Shown in pieces: positions 51,001 through 60,559 of a stretch of 64,000 nucleotides of DNA. Source of the DNA: Bordetella genomosp. 9 (GTDB lineage: Bacteria > Pseudomonadota > Gammaproteobacteria > Burkholderiales > Burkholderiaceae_B); NCBI RefSeq assembly GCF_002261425.1, contig NZ_NEVJ01000001.1, positions 62,001-126,000 of the forward strand. Reading direction: 5' to 3'. Position 1 is the stretch's first letter, and every line of letters begins with the position of its first letter. The notes below the pieces were generated by a model, which was given only the letters and a program-made list of their open reading frames with translations, ran no database searches and was not told the origin of the DNA. The position numbers and the translations under genes are program-made.

Positions 51001-51933
51001 GAAGTGGCTCGCATCGGCCGCGCGGGGATGCTGCCGGACGGCGCGTTCGGCGCCCTGACCGCGGAAGACCTGCTGGCGCCCTTGGACGATATGGCGGAGC
51101 GTTACGCCAAGGCCCTGGCGCGCTGGCCTCATGGCCTGCGCGAGGAATTTCCCATCCTGCTGGGCGCCGTCGATGGCGCGCCCGCGCTGGAAGACAGCCT
51201 GTCCGGCTTCCGCCAGGACGACGACGGCCAGCGCTGCCGTCTGCGGGTGGATAGCAGCAGCCTGATTCCCAAGGGCAGGTACCGGGCGGCGCGGGTGGTG
51301 CCGCACTGGGTCGCGCACGTCGCGGCGCAGCTGACCGGCGCGGCGGTGACCACCGTGGTGGTCAGCAAGGCCGGCGACGTGGTCTTCCCGCCCATGCCGC
51401 GGCGCGCGGCGATGCGCTTGCTGCGGGTCTGGCTGCGCGGCTGGCAGACCGGGATGTCGCGGCCCTTGCCGCTGGCGCCGGCCGCGGCCTTCGAATGGCT
51501 GACGCGGCACCCGACGGCGCCGGAACTGCCCGCATCGAACGCCGGCGCCGGCGTCGCCGTGACCGCCGCGGACCGTGGCCAGCATGGCGACGGCTGGGCC
51601 GCCATGGCGGGGGAGCGCGACAACCCGGACGACCCGGACGGGAGCGACGCGGCGGACGATTGGGACGCCGATCGCGAAGGCGGCATCCCGGTGCTGCTGG
51701 CCGCGCCCGCCGGGCAGGCCGCCCGCAAAATCTACGAAGGCGTCGGCGAGCAGCGCGGCGAAGTCGACGACAGTGCCTATCTTCAGGCCGTCTATCCCGA
51801 CTTCACCGCGCTGACGCACGGCGGGGAATTCTTCGCGCTGGCGCAATCCTGGCTGCGCGCCATGCGGGCGTCGCTGTATGCGGACCGCAACCGCGCCAAG
51901 GCGGCGGACGGACAGGAGGCCGCGCATGGCTGA
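48094..51933 (+). CDS. recC: Exodeoxyribonuclease V, gamma subunit RecC
   Basis: 1279 residues from GTG 48094, chosen because RecC proteins begin about ten residues before the conserved GLIVIHSNLSESLRD; TTG 48070 is the alternative and neither has a strong ribosome site. Other conserved parts: VVLVQSSGIAQWLKLALA, AFEFLLPSRFLWRAYRAVLG, HVAHSRQREVEILHDQLLAA and RIVCLLGMNDGEYPR. Inactivated-helicase subunit of RecBCD that splits the duplex and recognises Chi. Contains an acidic low-complexity linker near residue 1160-1190 (DNPDDPDGSDAADDWDADRE). Overlaps recB by 8 bp. Confidence 0.95.
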   Translation: MPSASFPPLPPGLIVIHSNLSESLRDVLVGWMRTHPLGPLEREVVLVQSSGIAQWLKLALAADPRDGAGGGAGIAAAFEFLLPSRFLWRAYRAVLGAAAVPEESPFDKPRLMWRLLRLLPEVMDQPVYAPLRRFLRDDADCRKRYQLAERLADVFDQYQVYRADWLAAWAAGHDTLPRDGVADPALAGAALPPSQRWQAALWRAVLDDVKAMDAPIGVAPSSDGRAAVHGAFLRRAAALPDDAALPGLPRRLIVFGISTLPRQSLEVLAVLSRWTQVLMCVNNPCEHYWADIIEGKDLLRAAQARQQRRPGLPARMGEDELHLHAHPLLAAWGKQGRDFIGLLDEHDSADARARISAALGGSAQRLDLFESAGDDTLLRQLQDDIRDLRPLRETRERWPAVDPRRDASIRFHVAHSRQREVEILHDQLLAAFDQDTTLRPRDVIVMVPDIEAYAPHIQAVFGLHDRDDPRAIPYTIADRVKRHADPLLHALEQLLQLPHARFSVSDFMDLLEVPAVRDRFQIAEDQLPLLHAWIRGANIRWGLHDAQRQALGLPSSGTAAAQNSWLFGLRRMLLGYAVGARADEWRGIEPYDDIGGLDAALLGPLTALVDSLEQTWLQLAEPAPPQVWGERLAALLERFFHPDEGMDAYTLQQLNAALRGWLDICAEGRVTETLPLSVVAEHWLSRLDEGGLSQRFFGGAVTFATLMPMRAIPFRIVCLLGMNDGEYPRIRMPMDFDLMAYDYRPGDRSRREDDRYLFLEALLSARDRLLVSWVGRSVRDNTPRPPSVLVGQLRDHLATGWRLADDSAGGADATSRAAAAEHAATVASLASAAPAEPDEALLAALTTEHRLQPFSPAYFAAPAAGDLFTYAREWRDPAGNRVDTRQPLPPLSREEPLTLRELADFVRAPVDAFFKQRLQVSFALQDAATEDVEPFVPDALEQWQLQDALIRAQCRALEAGEDYVASREAEVARIGRAGMLPDGAFGALTAEDLLAPLDDMAERYAKALARWPHGLREEFPILLGAVDGAPALEDSLSGFRQDDDGQRCRLRVDSSSLIPKGRYRAARVVPHWVAHVAAQLTGAAVTTVVVSKAGDVVFPPMPRRAAMRLLRVWLRGWQTGMSRPLPLAPAAAFEWLTRHPTAPELPASNAGAGVAVTAADRGQHGDGWAAMAGERDNPDDPDGSDAADDWDADREGGIPVLLAAPAGQAARKIYEGVGEQRGEVDDSAYLQAVYPDFTALTHGGEFFALAQSWLRAMRASLYADRNRAKAADGQEAAHG

Positions 51934-54900
51934 GTCCGGCCGCATCCACGGCAAGCCCCGATCCGAGGCCAGGGCGGCCGCGCCGCGCGATGCGGCGCCC
52001 ACGCCCCTGGATGTCCTGCGCTTTCCGCTGCACGGCAGCCGCCTGATCGAGGCCAGCGCCGGCACCGGCAAGACCTACACCATCGCCACTTTGTATGTAC
52101 GCCTGGTGCTGGGGCATGGCGGCGACGACGGCTTCGACCGGCCGCTGATGCCGCCGCAGATCCTGGTGGTGACGTTCACCGAGGCCGCCACGCAGGAACT
52201 GCGTGACCGCATCCGCGCGCGGCTGGCGCAGGCTGCCGCGTATTTCCTGGCCGATCCGGCCGAGGTCCCGGCCGCGTCCGGCGACGACGCCGACGGCGAG
52301 TCTGCTGCCGGCGCCGCTGCCGCCAGCGCCGCGTCAGGCGGCGGCGACCCCCTGCACGCCCTGCGCGCCGAATATCCGCCGGAAACCTGGGCGGCCTGCG
52401 CGCGCAAGCTGCAGCTGGCCGTCGAGTGGATGGACGAAGCCGCCGTGTCGACCATACACGGCTGGTGCAACCGCATGCTGCGCGAGCATGCCTTCGACAG
52501 CAACAGCCTGTTCCAGCAGACGCTGGAACAGAACACCGCCCCGCTGATGGCGGAAGTCGTGCGCGACTACTGGCGCGCGCACATCGCGCCGCTGGACGCG
52601 GTGTCGGCGGCGGAAGTGCGGGCCTGGTGGCCGGGACCCGACGCGCTCCAGGCGCAGTTGCTGCCCGTGCTGCGCTTCGCGCCGGAATTGAAGGCGCCCG
52701 GCAAGGCCGCCATGGCGGACGGCCTCGATGCCGCGGATATCGCGGCCCCACGGCACGCCAACCAAGACCGCAGCGGCGGCGGCAGTACCGCCGCCCGGCG
52801 GCATGCCAGCGGCGTCGATGCCGATGCCGGCACACCCTGCGACCTGCTGCGTACCGTGCGCGAGCGTCGCCAGGGCGTATTGCGCGAACTGAAGCAGCCT
52901 TGGCAGGCATGGCTGCCCGAACTGCGCCAGCTGTTCGACGAAGGCGTGGCGGCCAAGCGCGTGAACGGACGCCAGGTCCAGGCACGCTACTACCAGGCCT
53001 GGCTGGAGAATCTGCGGGCATGGTGCGAGGACGCCGACGCCCGCGTGCCGCAACTGACCGACACCGCCTGGCTGCGCCTGGGCCCGGGCCTGAGCGAAGC
53101 GTGGAAGGGCGATCCTCCGGATCACCCTGCCTTCGTCGCCCTGGCCGAACTGCGCGACAAAACCCAGGCGCTGCCCGAAGCGCGCCATGACGTGCTGCGC
53201 CATGCCGCCGAGTGGGTGAGCCGGCGCTTCGCGTCCGAGCAGGCGCAGCGCGCGCAGATGAGCTTCGACGCCCTGCTGGACCAGCTCGACGCCGCCCTGG
53301 CGGGGCCATCCGGCGCGACCCTGGCCGAAACGCTGCGCAAACAGTTTCCCGTCGCGCTGATCGACGAATTCCAGGATACCGATCCAGTCCAGTACCGCAT
53401 TTTCGACGCCGTCTACCGCGTGGCCGCCAACGACAGGGGCAGCGCGCTGATCCTGATCGGCGATCCCAAGCAGGCCATCTACGGGTTTCGCGGCGCCGAC
53501 ATCCACACCTATCTGCGCGCGCGCGCCGCGGTGGATGGCCGCCTGTACGTGCTCGGCACGAACTTCCGGTCCACGCAGCCCATGGTGGACGCGGTGAATC
53601 ATTGCTTCATGGCCGCCGAACAACGGGAAGCGGGCGATGGGGCATTCCTGTTCCGCCGCGACGACGGCAACCCTGTGCCTTTCATCCCCGTGCGCGCGAA
53701 CGACCGCCCCGACCGCCTGGTGCTGGACGGCGCGGCCACGCCGGCCTTGACGATGTGGTGGCTGCCGGCATCCGACGATGGCAAGGCCATGGGCGCCGGC
53801 GTCTACCTGGACACCATGGCCGACGCCTGCGCCGGCGAGGTCGCGCGGCTTCTGGCCTTGAGCCAGGCGGGCGTCGCGGGCTTCGTGCCGCGCGAGCAGG
53901 CCGTGCCGCGTCCGGACGATGACGCACATGGCGTGCGGCCGCTGCGTCCCGCCGACATCGCCGTGCTGGTCGATACCGGGCGGCAGGCGCGCGCCGTGCG
54001 CCGCGCCCTGTCGCGCCGCGGGGTGCGCAGCGTGTACCTGTCCGAGCGGCAATCCGTGTATGCCGGCGCGCAGGCCGGCGAAATCGAATTCTGGCTGCGC
54101 GCCTGCGCCGAGCCCGACGACGCGCGCGCGCTGCGCGCGGCGCTGGCCACGCCCACCCTGGGCGTGGCATGGCAGGACCTGGACCGCATCGGCCAGGACG
54201 AACTCGAATGGGAGTCGCGCGTGCAGCAGTTCCGCGCCTACGCGCGCTGCTGGCGCGACAAGGGCGTGCTGCCGATGCTGCGGCGCCTGCTGGACGATTT
54301 CGGCGTGCCCGCGCGGCTGCTGGCGCCGGCCGCCGCCACCGGCGACGGCGAGCGCGCGATGACCGATATCCTGCACATCGCCGAACTGTTGCAGCAGGCC
54401 AGCGTGGGGCTGGACGGCGAACACGCGCTGCTGCGCCATCTTGCGGAAATGCGCCATGCGGCCAGCGTGGGCGAAGAAAACGACGCCCTGACCATCCGCC
54501 TGGAAAGCGACGCCGACCTGGTACGCGTGATCACCGTCCACAAATCCAAGGGCCTGGAATATCCCCTGGTCTTCCTGCCTTATGCGGCCGCGTTCCGTGC
54601 GGTCAGGCCGGACGCCGTTCCCTTGTCGTGGCACGACGACCACGGGCGCCTGCAGGTGTCGCTGGTGCCCGACGCGCACGGCCACGCCCGCGCGGACCGC
54701 GAACGCCTGGGCGAGGACCTGCGCAAGCTGTATGTCGCCCTGACCCGCGCCCGCTATGCCACCTGGGTCGGCCTCGCGCCCATCGCCAACCTGGAATCCA
54801 GCGCCATCGGTTATCTGGTGGGGCGCGGTCTGGCGCCCGCCGACCAGTCCCTGCCGGCGGTGCTGGACACCTGGCGCGCCGGCCACGCCGATATCGCGGT

Positions 54901-56032
54901 ACGCGAAGCGCCGCCGCCGGACATCCGCTACCGCCCGGAAAGCGAACGGACCACGGACCCGGCGCGGACCGCGGCGCAGGCGCCTGGCGCGGCCGCGGAG
55001 CCCGCCGCGCGCCATGTCGCGGTCTCGCCAGGCGGCGCGCGCATCATGCGCCGCGGCGTGCGCGATCCGTGGTGGATCGCCAGCTATTCCTCGCTGCGTA
55101 CCGCCACCGGCGACCGGATCAAGGAAGCCGAGCCGGAAACCGCGCGCGAAGACGTCTTCCTGGAGGTCACCGGCACGGACACCGATGCGGATGGCGCGGG
55201 CGATGCCGACACGATGCCGGCCTGGCCCGCCGATCGCCTGCCGCCGGTGATCCCGTTGCCGCGCGAGGCCGGCGGCGCCCTGCACGCCTTCCCCGCCGGC
55301 GCGCAGGCCGGTACCTTCTTCCACGAGCTGCTCGAATGGGCCGCCGCCCAGGGCTTCGCCGCCATCGCCGACCAGCCGGAAGCGGTGCGCCAGGCGGTGG
55401 CGCGCCGCTGCGAAGAGCGCAACTGGTCCGTCTGGACCGAGCCGTTGACCGCCTGGCTGCTGGACACGGTGGCCAGGCCCATGGCGCTGCCCGACATGCC
55501 GAGCGGCCCGGTCGCCCCGGTGGCGCTCGCGGGCATCGGCGACTACCTTTCCGAAATGGAATTCTGGCTGGGCGCCGACGACGTCGACGTCACGCGCCTG
55601 GACCGCGTCGTGCGCGCGCACACGCTGCGGCAGGCGCCGCGCCAGGCGCTCGAACCGGCGCGCATGAACGGCATGCTGAAGGGTTTCATCGACCTGGTGT
55701 TCGAGCACCAGGGCCGCTATTACGTGCTGGACTACAAATCCAACCGCCTCGGCGATGACGACGCGGCGTACACGCAGGCCGCCATGCGCGACGCCATCCT
55801 GGATCACCGCTACGAACTGCAGTACGCCCTGTACCTGTTCGCCCTGCATCGCCTGCTGCGGGCGCGGCTTCCCGACTACGACTATGACCGGCACATCGGC
55901 GGCGCCGCCTATGTCTTCCTGCGCGGCACGCACGCGGCGCAGGGCGGTGTCTTCGTGGAGCGTCCGCCCGCCGCGCTGATGGATGCGCTGGACCGGCTGT
56001 TCGCGCCGCATGCGCGCGAGGAGGCTGCCTGA
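51926..56032 (+). CDS. recB: Exodeoxyribonuclease V, beta subunit RecB (helicase-nuclease)
   Basis: 1368 residues from ATG 51926 (AGGAGG nine bases upstream). UvrD-like superfamily 1A helicase: Walker A EASAGTGKTYTIATL (GTGKT 46-50), motif II VALIDEFQDTDPVQYRIF, motif III-IV LILIGDPKQAIYGFRGAD and motif V ITVHKSKGLEYPLVFLP. The C-terminal nuclease domain has GTFFHELLEWAA and the catalytic RYYVLDYKSNRLG. Loads RecA and degrades linear DNA. Insertions rich in Ala/Gly (about residues 115-130 and 275-300) enlarge it over E. coli RecB. Stop and recD start share TGATG. Confidence 0.97.
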   Translation: MAESGRIHGKPRSEARAAAPRDAAPTPLDVLRFPLHGSRLIEASAGTGKTYTIATLYVRLVLGHGGDDGFDRPLMPPQILVVTFTEAATQELRDRIRARLAQAAAYFLADPAEVPAASGDDADGESAAGAAAASAASGGGDPLHALRAEYPPETWAACARKLQLAVEWMDEAAVSTIHGWCNRMLREHAFDSNSLFQQTLEQNTAPLMAEVVRDYWRAHIAPLDAVSAAEVRAWWPGPDALQAQLLPVLRFAPELKAPGKAAMADGLDAADIAAPRHANQDRSGGGSTAARRHASGVDADAGTPCDLLRTVRERRQGVLRELKQPWQAWLPELRQLFDEGVAAKRVNGRQVQARYYQAWLENLRAWCEDADARVPQLTDTAWLRLGPGLSEAWKGDPPDHPAFVALAELRDKTQALPEARHDVLRHAAEWVSRRFASEQAQRAQMSFDALLDQLDAALAGPSGATLAETLRKQFPVALIDEFQDTDPVQYRIFDAVYRVAANDRGSALILIGDPKQAIYGFRGADIHTYLRARAAVDGRLYVLGTNFRSTQPMVDAVNHCFMAAEQREAGDGAFLFRRDDGNPVPFIPVRANDRPDRLVLDGAATPALTMWWLPASDDGKAMGAGVYLDTMADACAGEVARLLALSQAGVAGFVPREQAVPRPDDDAHGVRPLRPADIAVLVDTGRQARAVRRALSRRGVRSVYLSERQSVYAGAQAGEIEFWLRACAEPDDARALRAALATPTLGVAWQDLDRIGQDELEWESRVQQFRAYARCWRDKGVLPMLRRLLDDFGVPARLLAPAAATGDGERAMTDILHIAELLQQASVGLDGEHALLRHLAEMRHAASVGEENDALTIRLESDADLVRVITVHKSKGLEYPLVFLPYAAAFRAVRPDAVPLSWHDDHGRLQVSLVPDAHGHARADRERLGEDLRKLYVALTRARYATWVGLAPIANLESSAIGYLVGRGLAPADQSLPAVLDTWRAGHADIAVREAPPPDIRYRPESERTTDPARTAAQAPGAAAEPAARHVAVSPGGARIMRRGVRDPWWIASYSSLRTATGDRIKEAEPETAREDVFLEVTGTDTDADGAGDADTMPAWPADRLPPVIPLPREAGGALHAFPAGAQAGTFFHELLEWAAAQGFAAIADQPEAVRQAVARRCEERNWSVWTEPLTAWLLDTVARPMALPDMPSGPVAPVALAGIGDYLSEMEFWLGADDVDVTRLDRVVRAHTLRQAPRQALEPARMNGMLKGFIDLVFEHQGRYYVLDYKSNRLGDDDAAYTQAAMRDAILDHRYELQYALYLFALHRLLRARLPDYDYDRHIGGAAYVFLRGTHAAQGGVFVERPPAALMDALDRLFAPHAREEAA

Positions 56033-58281
56033 TGTTCCTGTCCGACACCCACGCCTCCGCCACGCCCGCGTTTTCCGACGGCGACGCGGCGGCCGGCCGC
56101 CGCGAGCTGTTGGCATCGATGGACGAATGGGTCGCCCATCGCTGGATACGCCCCCTGGACGCCGTGTTCGCGCGTTTCCTGTGGGACGAAGTGCCCGACG
56201 CGCCTGCTCTGGCGATACTGGGCGCGCTGCTGGCCAGCCACCAACTGGCGCACGGCCATGCCTGCCTGGACCTGGGCGCCGCGCTGGAAGACCCTGAAAT
56301 GACGCTGGCGCTGCCGCCCGAGGGCGCCGGGCAGCCGGCCTCCGGCGAGCCCTTGCGCTCGCCCGCCGCGCTGCTGGCCCACGTCTCCCTGCCGCGCTGG
56401 CAGGCGGCGCTGGACGTCCCGGGATTGGTGGGCGACGGGCCGGGCGGCACGCCGCTGGTGCTGATCGACCAGCGCCTGTACCTGCGCCGCTGCTGGCAGT
56501 ACGAGCAGGACATCAATGCCGGCATCGCCGCGCGGCTGGCACGCAATCCGGAACTGCAGGCGGCCCTGCCGCCCGGCGGCCTGCGCGCCATGCTGGATGC
56601 CCTGTTCCCCGCCGATGGAGCCGTCGCCGGCGCGGACTGGCAGAAGATCGCCTGCGCGGCGGCCGCGCGCAGCGCCTTCACCATCATCACGGGCGGTCCG
56701 GGCACCGGCAAGACCACCACCGTCGTCAAGCTGCTGGCCGTCCTGCAGGCGCTGGCCTTGCAGGGGGTGGAAACCGGCGCCGCCACCGCGGCCGCAGCCG
56801 CGGCGAGGCCATTGCGTATCCGGCTGGCGGCGCCGACCGGCAAGGCGGCGGCGCGGCTGAGCGAATCCATCGCCGGCGCGGTGTCGCGGCTGCCCCTGGC
56901 GGGCCTGCCGGGCGGCGCCGCCTTGCGCCAGGCCATTCCGACCGGGGTATCGACGCTGCATCGCCTGCTGGGCAGCCGCCCCGGCTCGCGCAAATTCCGC
57001 CATGATGCCGACCATCCGCTGGCGCTGGACGTGCTGGTGGTCGACGAAGCGTCGATGATCGACCTCGAGACCATGGCGGCGCTACTGCAGGCGCTGCCGC
57101 CGCGCGGGCGGCTGGTGCTGCTGGGCGACAAGGACCAGCTGGCGTCGGTCGAGGCCGGCGCGGTGCTGGCCGACCTGTGCCGCGACGCCCAAGGCGGACG
57201 CTACACGCCCGCCACGCGCGATTGGCTGGAGCAGGTCAGCGGCCAGCGCATCGCCGACGACCTGATCGATGCCCAGGGGACCGCCCTGGACCAGGCCATC
57301 GTCATGCTGCGGCACAGCCATCGCTTCGCCTCGGACAGCGGCATCGGCCGCCTGGCCGCCGCCATCAATGCCGGCAATCGCCAGCAGGTGGCCCGTTTCT
57401 GGCGCCAGCCGCATGCCGGCGTGACGCGGCTGGCGGCGAGCGAGTGCGATCGGGACTTCGCGGCCCTGGTCCTGGATGGCCAGGCGCAGACCGAACTGGA
57501 GCTGGCGCTGGACTCCGGCAGCGCCCCGGACGATGCGCGCGACTCGCCGGGCGATGCAACTCGCGATGGACCGCGCGACCCGCTTCGCGACCCGCCGCCC
57601 GATGCCGGTGCCGACGCGCTGGATCACGTGTTGGATCAGCATGGCCCGCACGGTTATGCCCGCTACCTGCGCCTGATGCGCGCGCGGCGTCCGGCCGCGG
57701 GCGCCGGGCAGGAAGCCCTGGACCAATGGGCGCGGCAGGTCCTGCAAGCCCACGGGGCCTTCCAGCTGCTGACGACGCTGCGCCATGGCAATTGGGGTGT
57801 GGAAGGCTTGAACCGCCGCGTGGCGCGGCTGCTGCGAGATCACGGATTGATCGACGCGATGGAAGGCTGGTACGCTGGCCGTCCCGTGCTGGTCACGCGC
57901 AACGATTACGCCCTGGGCCTGATGAATGGCGACATCGGCATCACGCTGGCGCTGCCGGCGGCGCCCGACAGCGCGCCCGTGCTGCGCGTGGCCTTTCCCA
58001 TGACCGACGGCAGCGGCCGGATCAAGTGGGTGTTGCCCAGCCGACTGCAAGCGGTGGAGACCGTGTACGCGTTGACGGTGCACAAGTCCCAGGGCTCGGA
58101 GTTCGACCACGCGGCCGTGGTGCTGCCGGAGCGGCTCAGTCCCATCCTGACCCGCGAATTGCTCTACACCGGCATCACCCGGGCGCGGGCCTTCCTGACC
58201 CTGCTCAGTCCTGGCGGCGACCACGTGCTGGAACAGGGCATCGCCCGGCAGGTACGGCGCGCCAGCGGCCTGCTGGCGTAA
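56032..58281 (+). CDS. recD: Exodeoxyribonuclease V, alpha subunit RecD
   Basis: 749 residues, ATG overlapping the recB stop by one base. Superfamily 1B helicase: Walker A TGGPGTGKTTTVVKLL (221-228), LDVLVVDEASMIDLE (motif II), LLGDKDQLASVEAGAVL (motif III) and ALTVHKSQGSEFDHAAVVLP (motif V). Longer than E. coli RecD (about 608) through an Asp/Arg/Pro-rich insert (around residues 500-530, PRDPLRDPPPDAGADALD). Fast 5'-3' motor of RecBCD. Ends 4 bp from the convergent kinase gene. Confidence 0.97.
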   Translation: MFLSDTHASATPAFSDGDAAAGRRELLASMDEWVAHRWIRPLDAVFARFLWDEVPDAPALAILGALLASHQLAHGHACLDLGAALEDPEMTLALPPEGAGQPASGEPLRSPAALLAHVSLPRWQAALDVPGLVGDGPGGTPLVLIDQRLYLRRCWQYEQDINAGIAARLARNPELQAALPPGGLRAMLDALFPADGAVAGADWQKIACAAAARSAFTIITGGPGTGKTTTVVKLLAVLQALALQGVETGAATAAAAAARPLRIRLAAPTGKAAARLSESIAGAVSRLPLAGLPGGAALRQAIPTGVSTLHRLLGSRPGSRKFRHDADHPLALDVLVVDEASMIDLETMAALLQALPPRGRLVLLGDKDQLASVEAGAVLADLCRDAQGGRYTPATRDWLEQVSGQRIADDLIDAQGTALDQAIVMLRHSHRFASDSGIGRLAAAINAGNRQQVARFWRQPHAGVTRLAASECDRDFAALVLDGQAQTELELALDSGSAPDDARDSPGDATRDGPRDPLRDPPPDAGADALDHVLDQHGPHGYARYLRLMRARRPAAGAGQEALDQWARQVLQAHGAFQLLTTLRHGNWGVEGLNRRVARLLRDHGLIDAMEGWYAGRPVLVTRNDYALGLMNGDIGITLALPAAPDSAPVLRVAFPMTDGSGRIKWVLPSRLQAVETVYALTVHKSQGSEFDHAAVVLPERLSPILTRELLYTGITRARAFLTLLSPGGDHVLEQGIARQVRRASGLLA

Positions 58282-58285
58282 GGGG

Positions 58286-60325
58286 CTATGCCTGAGGCGG
58301 CGAGCCGTCCGGGCCCGTACCGGAGGGGCCCGCACCGGACTGCTCCGGGCTGGATGGCTCCGGCCTGGACTGCACGTCCAGTCCCAGCACCTTGACCAGC
58401 GATTCCGCCGAATACGGCTTGGCCAGGAACTCGAAGTCGTGGCTGCCTTGCTCCGCCAGGACATGGCTGTAGCCGCTGGTCAGCACGACGCGCAGTTCGG
58501 GCCAGCGGCGGCGTACCGCGGCGGCAAGCTCGATGCCGCTCATGCCGGGCATGACGACGTCCGAGAACAGCAGGTCGAACCGGCCGTTGCGCGCACTGAG
58601 CAAGGTCAGCGCCGATTGCGCATCGGTGGCCCAGTGCGCCTTCAATCCCAGTTCGTGCAGCAGGCCCAGCGCGAAGCGCCCCACGGTTTCGTTGTCTTCG
58701 ACCAGCAGCACGGACATCGGCGTTTCGTCGGCTTCGAGGGCGACGGGCTTATCGACGTTCTCTTCCGGCGCCGCGCCCGCTTTCGCGCAGGGCAGGTACA
58801 GGGTGAAGGTCGTGCCCACGCCCATCCTGGTTTCCACGGCGATTTCACCGCCCGATTGCTTGGCGAACCCATAGGCCTGGCTCAAGCCCAGGCCGGTGCC
58901 CTTGTTGACGGCCTTGGTGGTGAAGAAGGGCTCGAAGATCCGTTGCAGCGTGGCGGGTTCGATACCGGTGCCGCTGTCGGCCACCGACACGGCGACGAAA
59001 TCGCCGCTGGCGCCGGCATGGCTGCGGACGGGCGGTATGTGATCGACCTGGCGCGCCGTGATGGTCAGCCTGCCGCCGCGCGGCATGGCGTCGCGGGCAT
59101 TGATCACCATGTTCAGGATGGCGGTCTCGAACTGGTTGGGGTCCGCCTCGATGGGTCGTATATCCGCCGGCAGGTCCATCTGCAGCTTGACCGGCGCCCC
59201 GATGGAGGTGTGGATCATGTGCTCCATGCCGCGCAGCCGGTCCGGCACCTGGAAGACTTCCGGCATCAGCGGCTGCTTGCGGGCGAAGGCCAGCAGCTGC
59301 CGCGTCAGCTGGGCGGCCTTGTTGGCCGTGTCAGCGATCGCATTGATATAGCGCAGGCGCCTTTCTTCCGGCAGGGACGGCCGGCGCAGCAGTTCGGCCG
59401 ACGACCGGATGATGGTCAGCAGGTTGTTGAAGTCGTGCGCCACGCCGCCGGTGATGCGGCCGATGGCTTCCATCTTCTGTGCCTGGTTCAGGGCGTCGCG
59501 GCTGCGGTCCAGCGCCAGTTGGGCCTCGCGCCGTTCGGTCACGTCACGGGTGATCTTGGCGAAGCCGATAAAGGTGCCGTTTTCGTCGCGTATCGGGTCC
59601 AGCACCACGCTGGCCCAGAAACGCGTACCGTCCTTGCGCATGCGCCAGCCTTCGCCCAGGAAGCGGCCGTCGCGCAAGGCCGTGGCGATGGCGCGCTGCG
59701 GTTCGCCGCGTTCGCGGTCTTCCGGCGTGTAGAAGCGCGAGAAATGCTGGCCGATGATTTCGTGCGCCGTGTAGCCCTTGATGGCTTGCGCGCCCGTGTT
59801 CCAGTTGGTGACCCGGCCTTCTTCGTCGAGCATGAAGATGGCGTAGTCGCGCACCCCTTGCACCAGCAGGCGGAAGCGTTGTTCGGCGGCGAACAGCGCT
59901 TCCTGCGCCCGCTTCTTGTCGCTGATGTCCCGCGTGACCTTGGCATAGCCGACCAGTTCGCCGTTGTCGTCGTACACCGGGTCGATCACGATGCTGGTCC
60001 AGAAGCGCGTGCCGTCCTTGCGCACGCGCCAGCCTTCGGATTCGTAGACGCCGGATTCGGCGGCGATGCGCAGCGCCCGCTGCGGCAGGCCGTCGCGGCG
60101 GTCTTCTTCGGTGTAGAAGCGGGAAAAATGCTGGCCGATGATCTCGTCGGCGGTATAGCCCTTGAAGCGTTCGGCGCCGGTGTTCCAGTTGACGATGTAG
60201 CCGTCCTTGTCGAGCAGATAGATGGCGTAGTCGCGGATGGCGCGGAGCATCAGCTCGATACGGCGTTCGACGGACAGGGACTGCAGGGGCGAACTGGACG
60301 GATTCGGGGTGCTCGGGTGATTCAT
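58286..60325 (-). CDS. Hybrid sensor histidine kinase with two PAS domains and a receiver domain
   Basis: 679 residues from ATG 60325. No membrane span, so a cytoplasmic sensor. PAS1 (about 25-140) and PAS2 (about 150-265) are near copies ([16 protein letters not shown] versus [16 protein letters not shown]), each with a PAC-type end ([32 protein letters not shown]). H-box [18 protein letters not shown] with His297; HATPase with [24 protein letters not shown] and [13 protein letters not shown]-terminal receiver with phospho-acceptor Asp589 ([13 protein letters not shown]). A Pro/Ser/Gly tail closes it. No response regulator or output gene adjacent; the signal is unknown. Confidence 0.95.
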   Translation of the reverse strand: MNHPSTPNPSSSPLQSLSVERRIELMLRAIRDYAIYLLDKDGYIVNWNTGAERFKGYTADEIIGQHFSRFYTEEDRRDGLPQRALRIAAESGVYESEGWRVRKDGTRFWTSIVIDPVYDDNGELVGYAKVTRDISDKKRAQEALFAAEQRFRLLVQGVRDYAIFMLDEEGRVTNWNTGAQAIKGYTAHEIIGQHFSRFYTPEDRERGEPQRAIATALRDGRFLGEGWRMRKDGTRFWASVVLDPIRDENGTFIGFAKITRDVTERREAQLALDRSRDALNQAQKMEAIGRITGGVAHDFNNLLTIIRSSAELLRRPSLPEERRLRYINAIADTANKAAQLTRQLLAFARKQPLMPEVFQVPDRLRGMEHMIHTSIGAPVKLQMDLPADIRPIEADPNQFETAILNMVINARDAMPRGGRLTITARQVDHIPPVRSHAGASGDFVAVSVADSGTGIEPATLQRIFEPFFTTKAVNKGTGLGLSQAYGFAKQSGGEIAVETRMGVGTTFTLYLPCAKAGAAPEENVDKPVALEADETPMSVLLVEDNETVGRFALGLLHELGLKAHWATDAQSALTLLSARNGRFDLLFSDVVMPGMSGIELAAAVRRRWPELRVVLTSGYSHVLAEQGSHDFEFLAKPYSAESLVKVLGLDVQSRPEPSSPEQSGAGPSGTGPDGSPPQA

Positions 60326-60559
60326 GGCGCTCTCGTGGGCCTGGGCCGCACGGCGTCCCGTGCAGGCCGTGGCCTGGGCCCGTGGGCCGCGCCGGCTGGG
60401 CAGGTCGGCATGGCGGCACGGAAACAAAACAGGGTTATGGAGTCTAGCCTCAAAGCACGTAAAAATCAGCGACCAGGTAGAGCAGCAATTGTCACGCCCG
60501 ATCCCGGGACCGATACAACCCCACCCAGCCCCCCAACCAACCCCATGCCCGGTGGCGTT

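Noticed and set aside
48100..52071. Very long open frame on the minus strand opposite recC (over 1300 codons)
   Set aside because: It mirrors recC codon by codon, is rich in Arg/Ala/Gln with no family motif, and arises from GC-rich third positions; recC has clear conserved blocks.
52334..56116. Minus-strand open frame of about 1260 codons opposite recB
   Set aside because: Composition-driven shadow; all helicase and nuclease motifs are on the plus strand.
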